64,000 bases of DNA from Opisthorchis felineus (GCA_004794785.1 SJOL01006491.1:502863-566862), one strand, 5' to 3'. Positions 43,101 through 54,479 are shown, counted from the first letter of the stretch. Notes: generated from the sequence alone by a model not told the origin. Numbers and translations: made by a program.

Positions 43101-46100
43101 TTGAGGGACACCAACGGTGTAGAAGAACATCACAAACGAGGTATTCAGCTGGATTCAGACAAGTATCATGTTAAAACCAAATTACTGTGCAAATGTGAGT
43201 ATACGGCGTGTTTCATAAGTAGGTTGTGGACCTGTTTAAGAAAAAGCAGGATAGTCGCCCATTTGAGAATCCTCTTGCTACCACACTTCAAGAGAGATTA
43301 CTTAATTCAAGGTCACATTGACCCGATGCGGAAGGGGCAGTGGGAGAGAAAACTCTGTGACATTTTCCAATGTTTGTTAGACGAAGACCTTTTTCAGTTT
43401 GGGAAATTTGCTTTTCCCTCAGTCTTTCGGCTGTAACACCATTTCGGTGTCTAGCCACCGTGCCACTCGAAGGAAGCACGAGGGCTGAGATACTTCCAGG
43501 TTACCCAAGTCTACACAGGAGCAGTCGAGACGCTGAGGCTGGATTCGAACCACAGACCGTCCGCTCAATAATTTCGCACCTTAATTAATGAGCTACTCTG
43601 AGATCTTTTCACTCATTGGCGGCATTTGAAACTATATGCATGTGTGAACAAAATGTTTCAAAGAGGAAATACGTGAGATCTCGTGGTTGGGCTATTTCAA
43701 ATGACAAACATTCCCTAGGGAAAACTAAGACTAGAACTAGTAACTTGATTCTGCATCCAGATGTCATATAGTCGCCACCTTTGCTTCTAATACGTGCCAT
43801 ACCGTGGCAATGAACTTTTGCAGAGCCTTAAACATGTGCAGGGCAATGCCTATTGAACATAAAACTCCGAAATTTATTGGTTGTTGATCAGGTGGATGTT
43901 GCCGAGCTTGGCAATTGGCTTTCAATAAACTCACCCGAGCTACCAATATGTCAACACATTACCAACTCCGAATTTGGTTTCTTTTTATTCCCATTTGTTA
44001 GTCTCGCGAAGCTGATTCAAAATGGCAGAAACACCAACGAGCGAAGAAAGTTTGGTAACCCTGAGATAGATTACAGAATCAACTAGCGCGTCTTTTCGTC
44101 GCATAATCGTCGGAAACTTTTCCAGACATGTTTTAGGAAAAACGGAGATTCCGGAGCCTGATGAAAGACAAACCACTTACTGTGACCCTTTTCCAAAGCC
44201 CATCGTAGAACCACTTGTGCTGGTGTTCGTTGAAGATCACTGGCCGCTTCTGTAATTATCGGACTGGTTAGAAGTTCTCTTGATCCATTGGCCAACGACG
44301 TGTGACACTGAAAATGCACTGACTGCATAGGAAACAGGCGTGTACAGGTGCGACGCATTGGGTGCTCCTGAGCCTTCACGCTCAAAAATGGATGGAACTC
44401 ATACTATAAACAAAAGGAACCAGGATAAATCAAAGCAGCTGTTTTTGGGAAAGCATGAGAATAAGGACATTTTAGCGATAGTGCCACTGTAAGCTTTAGT
44501 ATGCTGTTGATGGGATATTATCGCTCCGGTTGCTTTCTATAACACAGGCCCGGTGTACTTGTTCAGGGTAAGATATAAAGCAACCACAAACCACCACCTA
44601 AGCCTAAGAATTCAATATCAGCGGAAAGTTTTTTTCAGCTGACACAACTTCCACATTGCTGACCTCGTGGTTGTGTCAAGTTTGGGACCAAAACATCATC
44701 TTATTCGACAATCATTTAGGAACATTCACTCCAGACATTTTAGGGACCGGAATTCAATGTTCCTCACGTAATTCTCATTTGCAAACAGTATCTCCCAAAA
44801 TGTCAAGATTAAAATTGGTGGTTTTCTATGACATGGTATTTTGATTTAATTAGATCGACTGTAAGAGGGGGAAAATGTACGAAGCGACTAAATTAAGCAC
44901 TACTTCACTTCATACCGGCGTGGTAAATGAATGTCCAGTGAGAAATTAGGTGAAATACGAGGACCTCAGTGAAGATGGAAATGTATTCCTGTTAGGAGGC
45001 GGTATGCCACATAAACAGTGTACTTCTTTTCTTAAACCCGTAGCTAGAAATTGGAGGGATACCTGGTCAAAAGAGAAAATCATTGCCGATGGCTATTTCG
45101 CGACGCTGGGCGGATTTCGTCACTGCCTCTGTCGGATGACCTGCAGTAGGGCATTGGTTGGTTGACAAATTTTTATTTCCGGTGTTTTGGGTTCTATCAT
45201 TCTGCTTAGGTCTTCTTATCTTTCCTGTTACCATTTTTTCTAGACCCGTCCTGATTCAACCAGGGGAAGTTGGTAGTCGAAGTGACTGAATTATGACCGG
45301 CCAGGAATCCTGTGATGACATGCTCAGAGGCTGCTTCATCGACGGCCTTGCTGTTGGTCTAGTCAGTTTAGCAATGTGTTACGTTTGAAAGCTATTCTTT
45401 GTCCAGGAAGGAGCAGATTACTTGAGGGAGATAAATGGACAATTCTCTACACACCATTCTTTTTCTTGGGTAAGGCTAAATGGTGCTAATCATCCAATGG
45501 TTGTTTCCCTGATAAGTCAGGTATAATTAAGCCAAGTTGGCTAGCCATGGTAAAATCGGTCGCCTGTTATTTCGACCAGCGGCTATGTATTACTCATGTG
45601 CAACGGCGCGGCTAGTGGATTTGGTTTGGAGGGTATCAATAACTAGAATCACCATCACTTTTAATTAGTCTGGCATTTATTCGCTAACCCACAGAACACA
45701 CCTGATAACTGCAAAACTGGACAGCTGTGACCTGTTGCTTTACTGTGGTAACAATAGGTCCCTAAAGTATCCAAAATAACTCACTGATGCAGTTACCAAT
45801 TTGCAACATAGTCCTAATAATCTCCGACTTGAAGACTTCTTGAATCATGCATGAAGAGCTGCTAATTCAAATCTATGGTCAGCGGGCCTATTTTATTCAG
45901 ATCAACGGTCAAAATTAACTAAGGCCAAGGTTACTTCCGTCCGTTCAATTTGGTTACGCCCAAAAAGTACCATTTGTTCGGAGATAAACTTTGAAGAATA
46001 ATCAAAGGCGATGAACCTACTTGTATAACACACGGAATGATCGTTGCATAACTGGCAAGTTCTTCAATGTGTCTAGGTAAGTAGTTGCATACTCCAAGCG

Positions 46101-49100
46101 AACGCACTATACGATATGGTCCACTGCCTTGAATAACTGTTTCTGATGTCTCCATGTCAGACTTTGTCGGAGCATCTGACTTCACTTTCGTCTTTGGACG
46201 TTCCAGTATGACCATCGTTTCCAGAGTTTGCCAAGTTAGCCTTCTTAGATCACTCATGTAACCCCTAGAATCTCTGATCCTTCCAGGGGGAAGAACGCCT
46301 TGTAATCCAGGCCAGTGTATCATATACAAATCAAGGTAGGAAAGCTGAAGTGCCTCTAGGGACATCTTCAAGGAAGATAACGCCGCTGCGGCTCCATATG
46401 ACTTTGGAGCTGTGATAATGAGGGGAGAATGAAGGAGCGAACTATCATATGCACTTCAGAATACTCGATCGATTCTAAAAATTAAAAGGTGTCACATTGT
46501 ACTCGTATAGTTTGTCCCATTATATCTTAGCGCAAGTGACTAGTTGAAAGATAAGAAATCGCTAAACTTTTTTATCCAACCAGTAAAGCAGTGAGGTTGC
46601 CAGAAAGGTTAACCAACCTAACTACAAGAAACATAATGAAAGTGAGCAGAATTTAATCACAAACACATCGGAATATCCATGGATAAGGTGATAATAAGGC
46701 TTGAACATGGAGCCAAGAGGCCAAACAATCTACACAAATGCTCAGCGGAAAGTCCAGTAGGTGGCCTGACTCAAAATTCATGATGGCAGATGCACATAAC
46801 GGTATACCGACATTTAGTTCCATTGTTTTATGTAGAAAAACGTATTCTAACTTGTACGGTTGAGAAGCACTTTGGTGTATCACCGACGCTACTCATTGTC
46901 ATCAAGTAGCCCTGCGTCACATATTTCAAGTACTGTTCACACTTCGCAAACAGGCTCAGATGAATCTGCAAAATGCCGCAAAGGGCCCAAAGCACCAGAC
47001 ATTTTATGCTTATTTAATACAACAAGTATTACGATGAAATGACTTGGCCCTGTTCATTTCTGTATGTTCATAGTTGTTAACGTTGCATTTAGGGATCGTA
47101 TGCCATCTACTCCCAAATAAATTACATGAACACTGGCTACGTTACGCAATAAATAAGAATGTACTTAAAAGCTGAAATGCACTGATGACCGACTGCAGAA
47201 ACATCGTGCACCAAACGATCCAAGTATAGGGCAAAGCCGATTGATGACTGATTATTGGACATTGTGCAAATTCATCCAGATTGTGTTTTATTCACGGCGA
47301 ATTCCAGTGAATCCCAAACCTCAAAACTTCCACAATTGCGACATAGGTCGCATTTTTCATAGTGCATGTGGAAACCCGAAATCTCTAGAATCCTACTTCT
47401 GCGCGAGATGTCTCTTGATTTTCAATTTTTCGGAAGCTTATAGCAGTGTAAAAGTTTCTGATCAAAGGCGTCTATGTGGAAGGATTCTGTTTGTTAGCTT
47501 TAAAACCCCAACTAAAAGTGCGCTTGACTTTGCATCACACAGTAAGTCCAGGTGCAAGCTAATCCCACAGCCGATCAGGCGCTCATGACAGAATAATTAA
47601 GTGTTCACACGAATGTTCGCGAGGTCGCAGGTTCACAGCTTCCTGGAGTTTCGTAGGATGCGCATTGCTGATGGTTCCCAATAAGGATGAAACAGCTGTA
47701 CAGTGCTTCTCGACTTCGCAGCATAAGTTGGAGTCACCTACAATAAAAAAAATTTTAGATTTCCTCATAATAACAAAAGATAGTTGGTGAACAAACAACG
47801 TGATTGCCAGCCTGTGTCTAAGTATTCGAGTAGTCTTAGAGGAGTAATTTTCAATTTTCACTTCTGGAGTTTGTGAGCTTTAGAAGTGATCGACTAAGGT
47901 AGAAAAACGGTTCAAGTGATATCTACGGAAGGAGTTCAACCACTCCAAATTTAACGAAAATCATCCGACTAGCATCTTTCGAAATACATCCACATGGTGC
48001 TTCAAAATGATCATTACACGAGTCTACACTCGTCCGCTGTTAGTTCTCATTATTGGTGAACCGAAATATTCGTTCAGTATTCTGAATCAGGCCCTTTAAT
48101 TTAATTAAGTACTCCACTTGAACACAGCCCACCCCTCAGAATGTAAATACGTTTTCGGTCAGGCAGTTTCATCTTCTGTCTGGAAGTAGCAATGCACAAC
48201 TCCATTGCATGGAGGACTTGTTCCAGTGTCAAATAATTGCTTAATTACAAGTGAGTCCCTCACTGTCAGTGTTTTCCATTGACGCTGATTCCATATTTAA
48301 CAAGTTGCGACTGCGGGAAATAATTGGCTACTACAAGTAAAATCTCCCCAGAAATCTTCATTGTGTACAGAAAAACGGTTTGAAGTTGAAGGAAGACTGG
48401 TCGTAGGCAGATGGCTGGTTTTGCTATGTAAAATCTATTGGGCCTAATCTTAGCTGATTTTTTTGCATAGCTACGGATACCATTTCGAATGCACCTCTAT
48501 ACAAGGGATACGTTGACAGTCTCTTGATTTATAACTTCACTAAGTGCTCCAATTTGTTTTTTGCTATTTCACATATTATTCAGCCAATTCTTCTGTGCCA
48601 TGGGGGAGCCAATCAAATGGCAGTCTAACATTCCTGGAAGTTGTAGCTACCCGAGGTCCGGTTGAGAGTTTGCAACGCACTGCCCATCACTAGGCTATGT
48701 GATTTTCCAGTAGCGTAGAAGCAAGTCCTCTTCAAAATGCTGTTTCACAGGATTTACCGAAAACGACACTGTTATCCGACAACTACCCAGAAATTTTCAT
48801 CACCTTTCACAGCAAAAAACATCCATTCAACCTGACCACCGCAGCTGTGTAGAGGTTGATAGCGATGCGTCTGCACTATAAGGGTGGTCCCAGTCCAGAA
48901 AACGGATGGAAACTTTAGTCCGCATCAAAGCGCACTTATCGAACACCTCAAATGCGCTTGGTCCCGACATCCCGGGGGAGGTTGACCCAAAATAAGTCAC
49001 AGAATATGAGTGAGCATTCTGCTCCGCATATCGTTCGTAAGTTGACTTTCAGTAGCAGTGGCAGTAAAACCGATCAATGTCTTTTCCCAAATCAGTTGCC

Positions 49101-50014
49101 ACTCAGCTTACAGCACAAGAGTTAAACACCGATAGCGGTTGGACCGAAGTAAAGGCAATCGATTAGTTAATATACATCTCTATAAACCTTCTGGCTCACC
49201 CTATTCATTTTCTACGTTTTCTTACATTTTCTGCATTTTCTCAGATACCTTTCGAAAGATGAGTATACAAATCACGCGTTTCCATTTGGCTCGTGCAAGA
49301 ATTGCAAATCTATAGCACAGTATACTACGACGTATACAGTATACAGTACGACGTGGTAAGGTACAACATAGTATAGCATGTCATACGTAGTACACAGATT
49401 GGTGTACTACGCTATTGTATAGTGGAAGCCATCACAGATCTGTCAGTTGCACGAAGTGGCTGTTTCCTCATCTTTGTTGTTGGCTTCCTCTGTAAACGTG
49501 CCAGACCCGGCGAAATTTACCTGTGCGTCTAAAGGACGCCACTATCATGCATATATGAATGAGAAGCTTCGCTTAAAATAGCTTTTAACAGAACTGAAAC
49601 GGTAACGAAATGGTGTACCCGAACTAAATATTCAGCACTGTCGCCAAGCTTCACGTATTCATTTATTTAGATGCAGGTTGGTGAAGCTGCCACAATACCC
49701 TTTCACTTCATCAACGGAAAAATAATTCAGCTTTTCTATTATTCCACTAAAAAAAACAATGACAGCGGTAGTTTACTCACGAAGCTTTGTAGTAATAAAC
49801 ACGTTGTCTCGTGCGAGTTCATATTTTGGAAGCAAAACTTTTAATGACTCCCCAATGCGCCGTTCATTACGAAAGTAGGCCGCCGTATCTAGAAGATTTA
49901 AAATGATCCATAAATTTTAACAAAAATTTCAAGACTTACCAATTCCCCGATACCCTGACCCTAGGGCTGCATCCAAGCATGGAAGTATTTCATCTAAAAC
50001 CTTATAAGTGCCGT
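39959..50014 (-). CDS. Aldo-keto reductase (5' end not located)
   Basis: Five minus-strand exons join in phase: 50014-49940, 49888-49781, 46409-46021, 44403-44181 and 40104-39959, giving 312 codons plus stop from GTYKVLDEIL onward. Motifs in order are GTYKV, GYRGIDTAAYFRNE (AKR signature 1), FITTKLPPK (catalytic Lys), LQLSYLDLYMIHWPG (catalytic His), RSLGVCNYLPRHIEEL (signature 2 region), YEFHPFL, RTPAQVVLRWAL, RSSKPRHIVEN (cofactor-binding loop near signature 3) and a C-terminus ending RYCWDPHAVL. The family reduces carbonyls with NADPH in the cytosol; the substrate cannot be told, though the overall pattern resembles ZK1290.5/glyoxal-reductase-type members. Odd points: Phe replaces the catalytic Tyr five residues after the Asp of IDTA; about 28 extra residues follow TWQTLE; signature 3 has ARS in place of PKS. 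The first exon (some 15-25 residues) must end with one base of a codon completed by AC. Confidence 0.88.
42289..42320. repeat. Perfect 13-base inverted repeat, 6-base loop
   Basis: GGTGGACGTCATT and its exact complement AATGACGTCCACC are separated by AGTCTG. Each arm contains TGACGTC, one base short of a full CRE palindrome. It may be a hairpin, a paired bZIP-type site or the remnant tip of a mobile element. Confidence 0.6.
43426..43604 (-). mobile_element. tRNA-derived SINE, copy 1
   Basis: On the minus strand the head has an A-box-like GAGTAGCTCATTAATTAAGG and a perfect B box, GGTTCGAATCC, followed by a tail ending CACCGAAATGGTGTTACAGCC. The same head-and-tail order is found at 59342-59524 at roughly 70% identity by eye. 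It lies in an aldo-keto reductase intron, in the same sense as the gene. Confidence 0.72.
44181..44403 (-). CDS. Aldo-keto reductase exon d
   Basis: The acceptor is TTTATAG|TATGAG and the donor CACA|GTAAGT. It contains YEFHPFLSVKAQ, VHFQCHTSLANGSRELL and RTPAQVVLRWALEKGH. Confidence 0.88.
44404..46020. other. Aldo-keto reductase intron c-d
   Basis: A 1.6 kb intron with no recognised gene or mobile element. Confidence 0.4.
46021..46409 (-). CDS. Aldo-keto reductase exon c
   Basis: The acceptor is ATCACAG|CTCCAAAG and the donor CAA|GTAGGT. It contains SYLDLYMIHWPG with the catalytic His and RSLGVCNYLPRHIEEL. About 28 extra hydrophilic residues lie between TWQTLE and the latter. The insertion's length is a multiple of three and it has no splice consensus, so it reads as coding. 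Confidence 0.88.
46410..49780. other. Aldo-keto reductase intron b-c (3.4 kb)
   Basis: No gene recognised. A short plus-strand stretch near 48930-48990, reading NALGPDIPGEVDP, resembles the KAxGPDxIP finger motif of a non-LTR RT and may be a tiny LINE relic. Near 49316-49425 is a cluster of diverged GTATA/CAGTATAC units. Confidence 0.35.
49316..49425. repeat. Cluster of diverged GTATAC/TAGTAC units
   Basis: AGTATACTACGACGTATAC, AGTATACAGTACGACGT, CATAGTATAGCATGTCATAC and GTAGTACACAG follow each other. They look like a degenerate simple repeat with many short palindromes. Confidence 0.4.
49781..49888 (-). CDS. Aldo-keto reductase exon b (active site)
   Basis: The acceptor is TTCTAG|ATACG and the donor CTTC|GTGAGT. 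It encodes DTAAYFRNERRIGESLKVLL and RDNVFITTKL. It carries the active-site Asp and Lys; the codon at 49872-49874 is Phe where the family has Tyr. Confidence 0.88.
49940..50014 (-). CDS. Aldo-keto reductase exon a
   Basis: The acceptor on the minus strand is TTTTTTAG|AC and the donor is ATTG|GTAAGT. It encodes GTYKVLDEILPCLDAALGSG and YRGI, the first barrel strand and helix. The next intron is only 51 bases. Confidence 0.85.
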
Positions 50015-50394
50015 CTAAAAAAATGTTCTCGCTTGATAGATCAGCTTACAAAACAAGTTGGGAATTTCATAGCCATTGTGCAACTCTGTCGCCTCTCTGG
50101 TCATTGCGGTGATCAAAACATGAAGATTCTTCTAAAGTCCTAGATAGAAGGATGGACCAAGTTGTGTAAACTATCAAACTAACTATTGATTATTTAACCA
50201 TAAGGGCATATTTGCTTTAATCATTAAATAGCCAAAAAATTTACAGGTCTCCCAAACTTGTTGTACGGCTGTTGCATTTCCATCTACCTATTGTTTGCCA
50301 TAATCCCTAGTCCAAAATGGGCCCACTATAGCTGGAAACGTCTCATGGGATCACAGTGGGTAAAGGCAAAGAAGGAGCAACTACCCGTCAGTGT

Positions 50395-50396
<2 letters not shown>

Positions 50397-50461
<65 letters not shown>
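50397..50461. repeat. (CT)n(AT)n compound microsatellite
   Basis: About 15-16 uninterrupted CT units pass directly into about 16 AT units. The lack of interruptions suggests a young, variable locus. Confidence 0.97.
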
Positions 50462-50463
<2 letters not shown>

Positions 50464-50689
50464 GTTCCGTGGATTTCCATCCAGCGAGGTGACACTTAAG
50501 TGCTAGTGTTTTTCTACTTCTTCGCAACGTCATAGCCTGTTCAGTTCTGGGCTACTTCCACTCGACACAGCTGGACAAAATTAGTATTCAGAGCCAGCTG
50601 GTCCCCTGGTCCCACCCAGTCTGAGCTATGAAGCGTAAGTAGTTAATAAATCGTGGGAGAGTTCCTTCTAACTAAAACCATCTGACGTA

Positions 50690-52000
50690 CCTCGGCATTG
50701 CTAATTTGACGTTTCCACCAGACCCGGTCAATGTTTAGAAGACACCGATGGACACATACCGACAGACTTTTACATCTTCTGTGCGTAGGGGAAACATTTC
50801 TGATCCACAAAGCAGGATGGATCGCACCGCTGCAGTGTACGGTCTGCTCTTGACAGACGAACTAAAATCGCGCCAGCGCCATCGCTGGGCAAAAGCTGCC
50901 CTAGCCTTCCTGATTCAAGAGGTAATCTCATTCCCAGGCAGCTTGCTGTCCAGGTAGATGAATTTATCTACCACGCCAAGTGGCTCGCATGAATACGCAA
51001 GGTTTGGGCTTGGTCTTAACATGTCCTGTAGCGGCACTTTACAGTTTATAAGTATTAAGCACACACGCAACCGTGGCAGAAGTATTTAGATCACTTAAAA
51101 TGGCTTGTCTTTTTGAGGCCACAAGTGACGTAAATCGGAAAAGGCAATTTCTATCTTTGAGATTCATGTGTTTACTCCGTCTGTCACACTACCGTCTGAA
51201 CTAGTGCAAATTCTGACAAAGTTCCAGAGTTTCACAACTTCCAGTATCACACCTTGAATTTGCAGAGGCACGTTAAAAGACCATACGTCCTGCAGCATGC
51301 CTTTACACTTTGGGGGCACGAAGAAAATATCAAAGGACCTCAATCAGCTTCTATAGCAATGTGTGTGCTTTCTGCTCTTCTTCGAAAATGAAATTAATGT
51401 CGCCTGAATATCCCAGGAAAAACAAGTTTCTCGCTCGAAGAAATCTGAATACCAGGGTTTTCGTCACCTACCTGTGCTCACCTCATTACCTCTTTACTGA
51501 CGAAATTTAGCAATAATTTTAAGTGTTGGACACCACTGCTTGTAAGAAAGCATCTGGAGAGCTCCTCATACACTCTAACGTGCTCACAAGTATGTTAGTA
51601 CAAGCAATGCGTGATATTCACAAACTTCTAGAGTATATACCATTGAGAGGAACTAACCACTCGACGGAATTAAACGCATTTCTTAAGTCAAGAAAAAGAA
51701 AAGACTTTGGGACACCTATACGCAGTTTTTCACTCTAACACTTGGCGGCCTTTCCCAACAGGGATCCCGCTCGCTGTTTTTGGGTACCTTCGTAAGACGA
51801 CGTAAAATAAGAGACTTGAAAAATCCGGTTACGATGGCGGTAAAGCTAATTCCATTGTGATTGCTACACTCACTGCGAGTACCCTTTTTGAAAATGAGCA
51901 ACATTGCCGACTCATCCGGTTTGGTTGGAACAGACTCTTTCACCTAGATAGAGGCAAATAATTTAGTCAAGAACCGAATGATGCTTTCATCTTAACCTCT
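50690..52000 (-). pseudogene. RTE/SR2-like LINE relic, copy A
   Basis: Landmarks come in order down the minus strand. ESAMLLIFKKGTRSECSNHN and GISFTAIVTGFFKSLILRRL (fingers) lie at about 51920-51800. An LRNAFNSVEW-like AFD motif is near 51690, MRSSPDAFLQA near 51560 and GDINFIFEEEQKAH (a degraded YADD box) near 51400. AAVRSILLCGSEMFPLRTED is near 50830-50770. The order and spacing are those of one RTE-like element, but frames break repeatedly and the catalytic box is altered. Confidence 0.72.
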
Positions 52001-52189
52001 GAACATAGCGGATTAGATTTCGTCAAGGCCAGCCGCTTGGTGGCGCTTGAAGGATGAATGGCAATTGCTTATTCCTGAGGCAGTCTAGTGTTCCAAGTTT
52101 TATAGTGGTCATAACTTGTGACGGGAAAACACTGTACTCTACATCAACACTGTATAACACTGTACTTTGTTACACACCACCCTTGAGAC

Positions 52190-52570
52190 CCAGAGATATG
52201 TTTTTTGACGCCACAAGTGACGCGAATCGGCGAAGGTGAGTTGCGTCTTCGAGATTTGTGGACTGACTTCATTAGACACACTTCCGTCAGAGCCAATACA
52301 ACCAAAAAGGTATGAAAATCCTCTACAACATCCAGTGCTTCTCTTTAATTGCAGGAGGCATGTTCAGAGACTGCACCTTCTAATGTCTGACTGCCCAGTT
52401 TGAAAGCTTATGCCGAAAGATGGCACGGTGATGGTCGGCTTATTCAACAGAGCTTGTGCTTCTCCTTCATTTCAAAGATGAGGGGGTTGTCGCCAGCCTA
52501 CATGCAAGAGCAGTCTGTTGTCCAGCTTGGTTTAGAGTGCGAACGCCAAAGGCTGCCAGATAAACCAAGC
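52190..52570 (-). pseudogene. RTE-like LINE relic, copy B (truncated)
   Basis: The minus strand has AGDNPLIFEMKEKH (a decayed YADD box) near 52490. Below it, sequence homologous to 51110-51310 of copy A includes CCACAAGTGACG(T/C)(A/G)AATCGG. It is therefore a second, shorter copy in the same orientation, upstream of copy A. Confidence 0.6.
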
Positions 52571-52879
52571 GCAAGGGTTTGAATATTGACTATGAAGTGC
52601 CTGCTGCCGTAGCGGCTGAGTCAAAAGTTGGTACTGCGGTCAACGGCAATGGGCGGTGAAAGGATACGTCAGTCCTTAAGAAATGACACAAGAAGATCCC
52701 GCTAGCAACAGCGTTAGAAAAAATGTGTGAAATAGAAAGAAAGAAGGCGTCAGGAGTAGCCAGTGTTCGCTTACCCGCGGTGCTGCATGCAGCGAGTAAG
52801 AAGACCAGGCTGATGATACCATGTGACAGCCGATGTGGTATGCGAGTATTTGCAGGTGTGGAATTCATAATTGTGCGTG

Positions 52880-53420
52880 GATTGGACTATTGTTAAGGCG
52901 TACAGACCTGGACAGGAGGACAGTTAGGATTCTCTTCTGTTAAGGAAGGGAAATCCTTGATAATGGAACACCTCGAACGTTTCTGACGACCGACATAGTC
53001 AAAAGCAGCTTGCAAAGTGGGACATTTGAAAGGGAGGAGCTGTTCAACAACTTGTTTTAAGGGAAAGATATAGCTGATGCTTCCTCGGCCAGCTCAAAAT
53101 CTAGCTTGGTTCTCATGAGTTTGTCTCCCCAAATTTCCTATCAATCTTCGCGAAATAATACCAGAGTTTATCTTGAAATTCACGTGTCAGGCTCCTACCA
53201 CGATGGTTTTTGCATAACATTCTTGCGCCCTTTTTGTAGGTTAGGATGAATAAAGAGGAGCTTTATTCTACTGGTATTGTTTCCGTTCCAAATCTTGCGT
53301 AGTATGGTCGTCAGCTTGTTCTCCAGAACTTCACTACATTCTTTGAAGAGTGCGGGTTGTAGGCTACCCGTGCTGGTCCGTCGACGAGAGTGATAACGGG
53401 TCAGGGTCTTGATTATGCTT
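52880..53420 (-). pseudogene. RTE-like LINE relic, copy C (RT fingers)
   Basis: The minus strand reads LQPALFKECSEVLENKLTTI then LRKIWNGN, and after a frame change TYKKGARMLCKNHRGRSLT. These match the KAxGPDGLPAELFK...IWxxxxxPxDW...FKKGxxxxCxNYRGIS finger region of RTE-like elements. It is broken and truncated. Confidence 0.65.
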
Positions 53421-53738
53421 TGCCAATCTAGGACTCAACCTAACACTTTGTATGGTCCCCCCAGCCAGAAATAGCTCAGAGACTACGGCGCCAGCATTTA
53501 AATGAGAAGACTGTGGTTTCAGCTTACTGGAGGCTTTGATCTATTTCAACGTTTGTAAAGTTTGTTAGCAACCTGGCTTTTGGCTGCATGATATTTAAGT
53601 ACCAAACAGTTGTCAGAGCTCAGCAACCTGATTGGTAAAGCCATTTTTACTCAGCGCATAGCTGAAAAAAACTCTACGGGAAAAACGGTCTGTTGGTAGT
53701 CAGCGCAATCTGTGCGGTGTCATTAACGCGTCCATTGC

Positions 53739-54217
53739 ATGGATTATCCTCGGAAACGACTTGGCAAAGCCCAGTATTACTGGTGGAGCGATCTATGCAC
53801 CTCAGAAAGCCTTGAGACATATCGGAAAATGCCAGTGCAGCCACCAAGTAGCTGCTGCTCTAGGTCGTTCAAAGAACGGAAGTTTGCAAATTTTTCCAGC
53901 CATCCAGTTTGGGGTATGGAAGAGGTGCAGCCACTGGTTCTAAACGGGGTGGCTTTGTGCGGACCATTTCGGTTGAAGACCACAATTGTTCTTTTGTCCA
54001 GATTGGGGTGTTCCGAAGGGGAACTATGGCACATGCAAACAGAAGCATCTTTAGGCAACATTGAACTTCGCGTGGTAACAAGTGAATTCAAGGAACTATA
54101 CTTTAAAAGCTCGAATATTTCACGCAGCACGTTCAAATGAAGAATATCGCAAATGTGAGATTCAGTTGGATCTCCTGTTGCCGCAAGTTCACCTTGCAAA
54201 TGAGTGTATCTCGCCAT
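53739..54217. other. Overlapping open frames on both strands
   Basis: A 133-codon plus frame (53739-54140) and a 146-codon minus frame (53777-54217) overlap almost completely. The minus product has a short IREIF-like helix (NVLREIFELLKYSSLNSL) faintly like an F-box, but nothing convincing. It lies between two minus-strand LINE relics and may be further element sequence. Coding is unproven on either strand. Confidence 0.2.
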
Positions 54218-54479
54218 TTTCTCACAAGCTGGCGTTCAAGTAGAACGTGACGTTGATGAAAAGCGGAGATCACGCCTCAAATGAGCCCCGAGAATATCAA
54301 AGCCGGTAGTGGGCCGCCAGAGTTTTCAGCAACTTGTGAGCAGGGTGACATGTGTTCATGACTGACATAGGGCCAAACTACAAGGAACTAAAATGTTTTT
54401 CAGGGTATCTAGTCATGAAACTTTTTGTGGTTATCGTCTCTCATTACTTCGGGTTATTTGGATACAGAGGACACCCAGT

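Larger units (their letters stand above)
40105..44180. other. Aldo-keto reductase intron before last exon
   Basis: The intron holds a perfect inverted repeat (42289-42320) and a tRNA-derived SINE (about 43426-43604). A 70-codon minus-strand frame at 40908-41120, containing SGKYIAKLGDISVRLLGLLQ, is unrecognised and is not needed to join the flanking exons. Confidence 0.45.

Noticed and set aside
43530..43600. A functional tRNA gene, because of the perfect B box GGTTCGAATCC
   Set aside because: The A box is poor, no closed acceptor stem could be drawn, and the tail is shared with another SINE copy.
43985..44157. Minus-strand text SGISVFPKT after TTTCATCAG, resembling the VIPKS signature of aldo-keto reductases
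   Set aside because: It would need an intron of only 23 bases after exon d, and the following residues do not match the family. The exon at 40104-39959 fits phase, motif and C-terminus much better.
49316..49425. CRISPR-like or other regular array of GTATAC units
   Set aside because: Spacing is irregular, there are no constant repeats with unique spacers, and the genome is eukaryotic.
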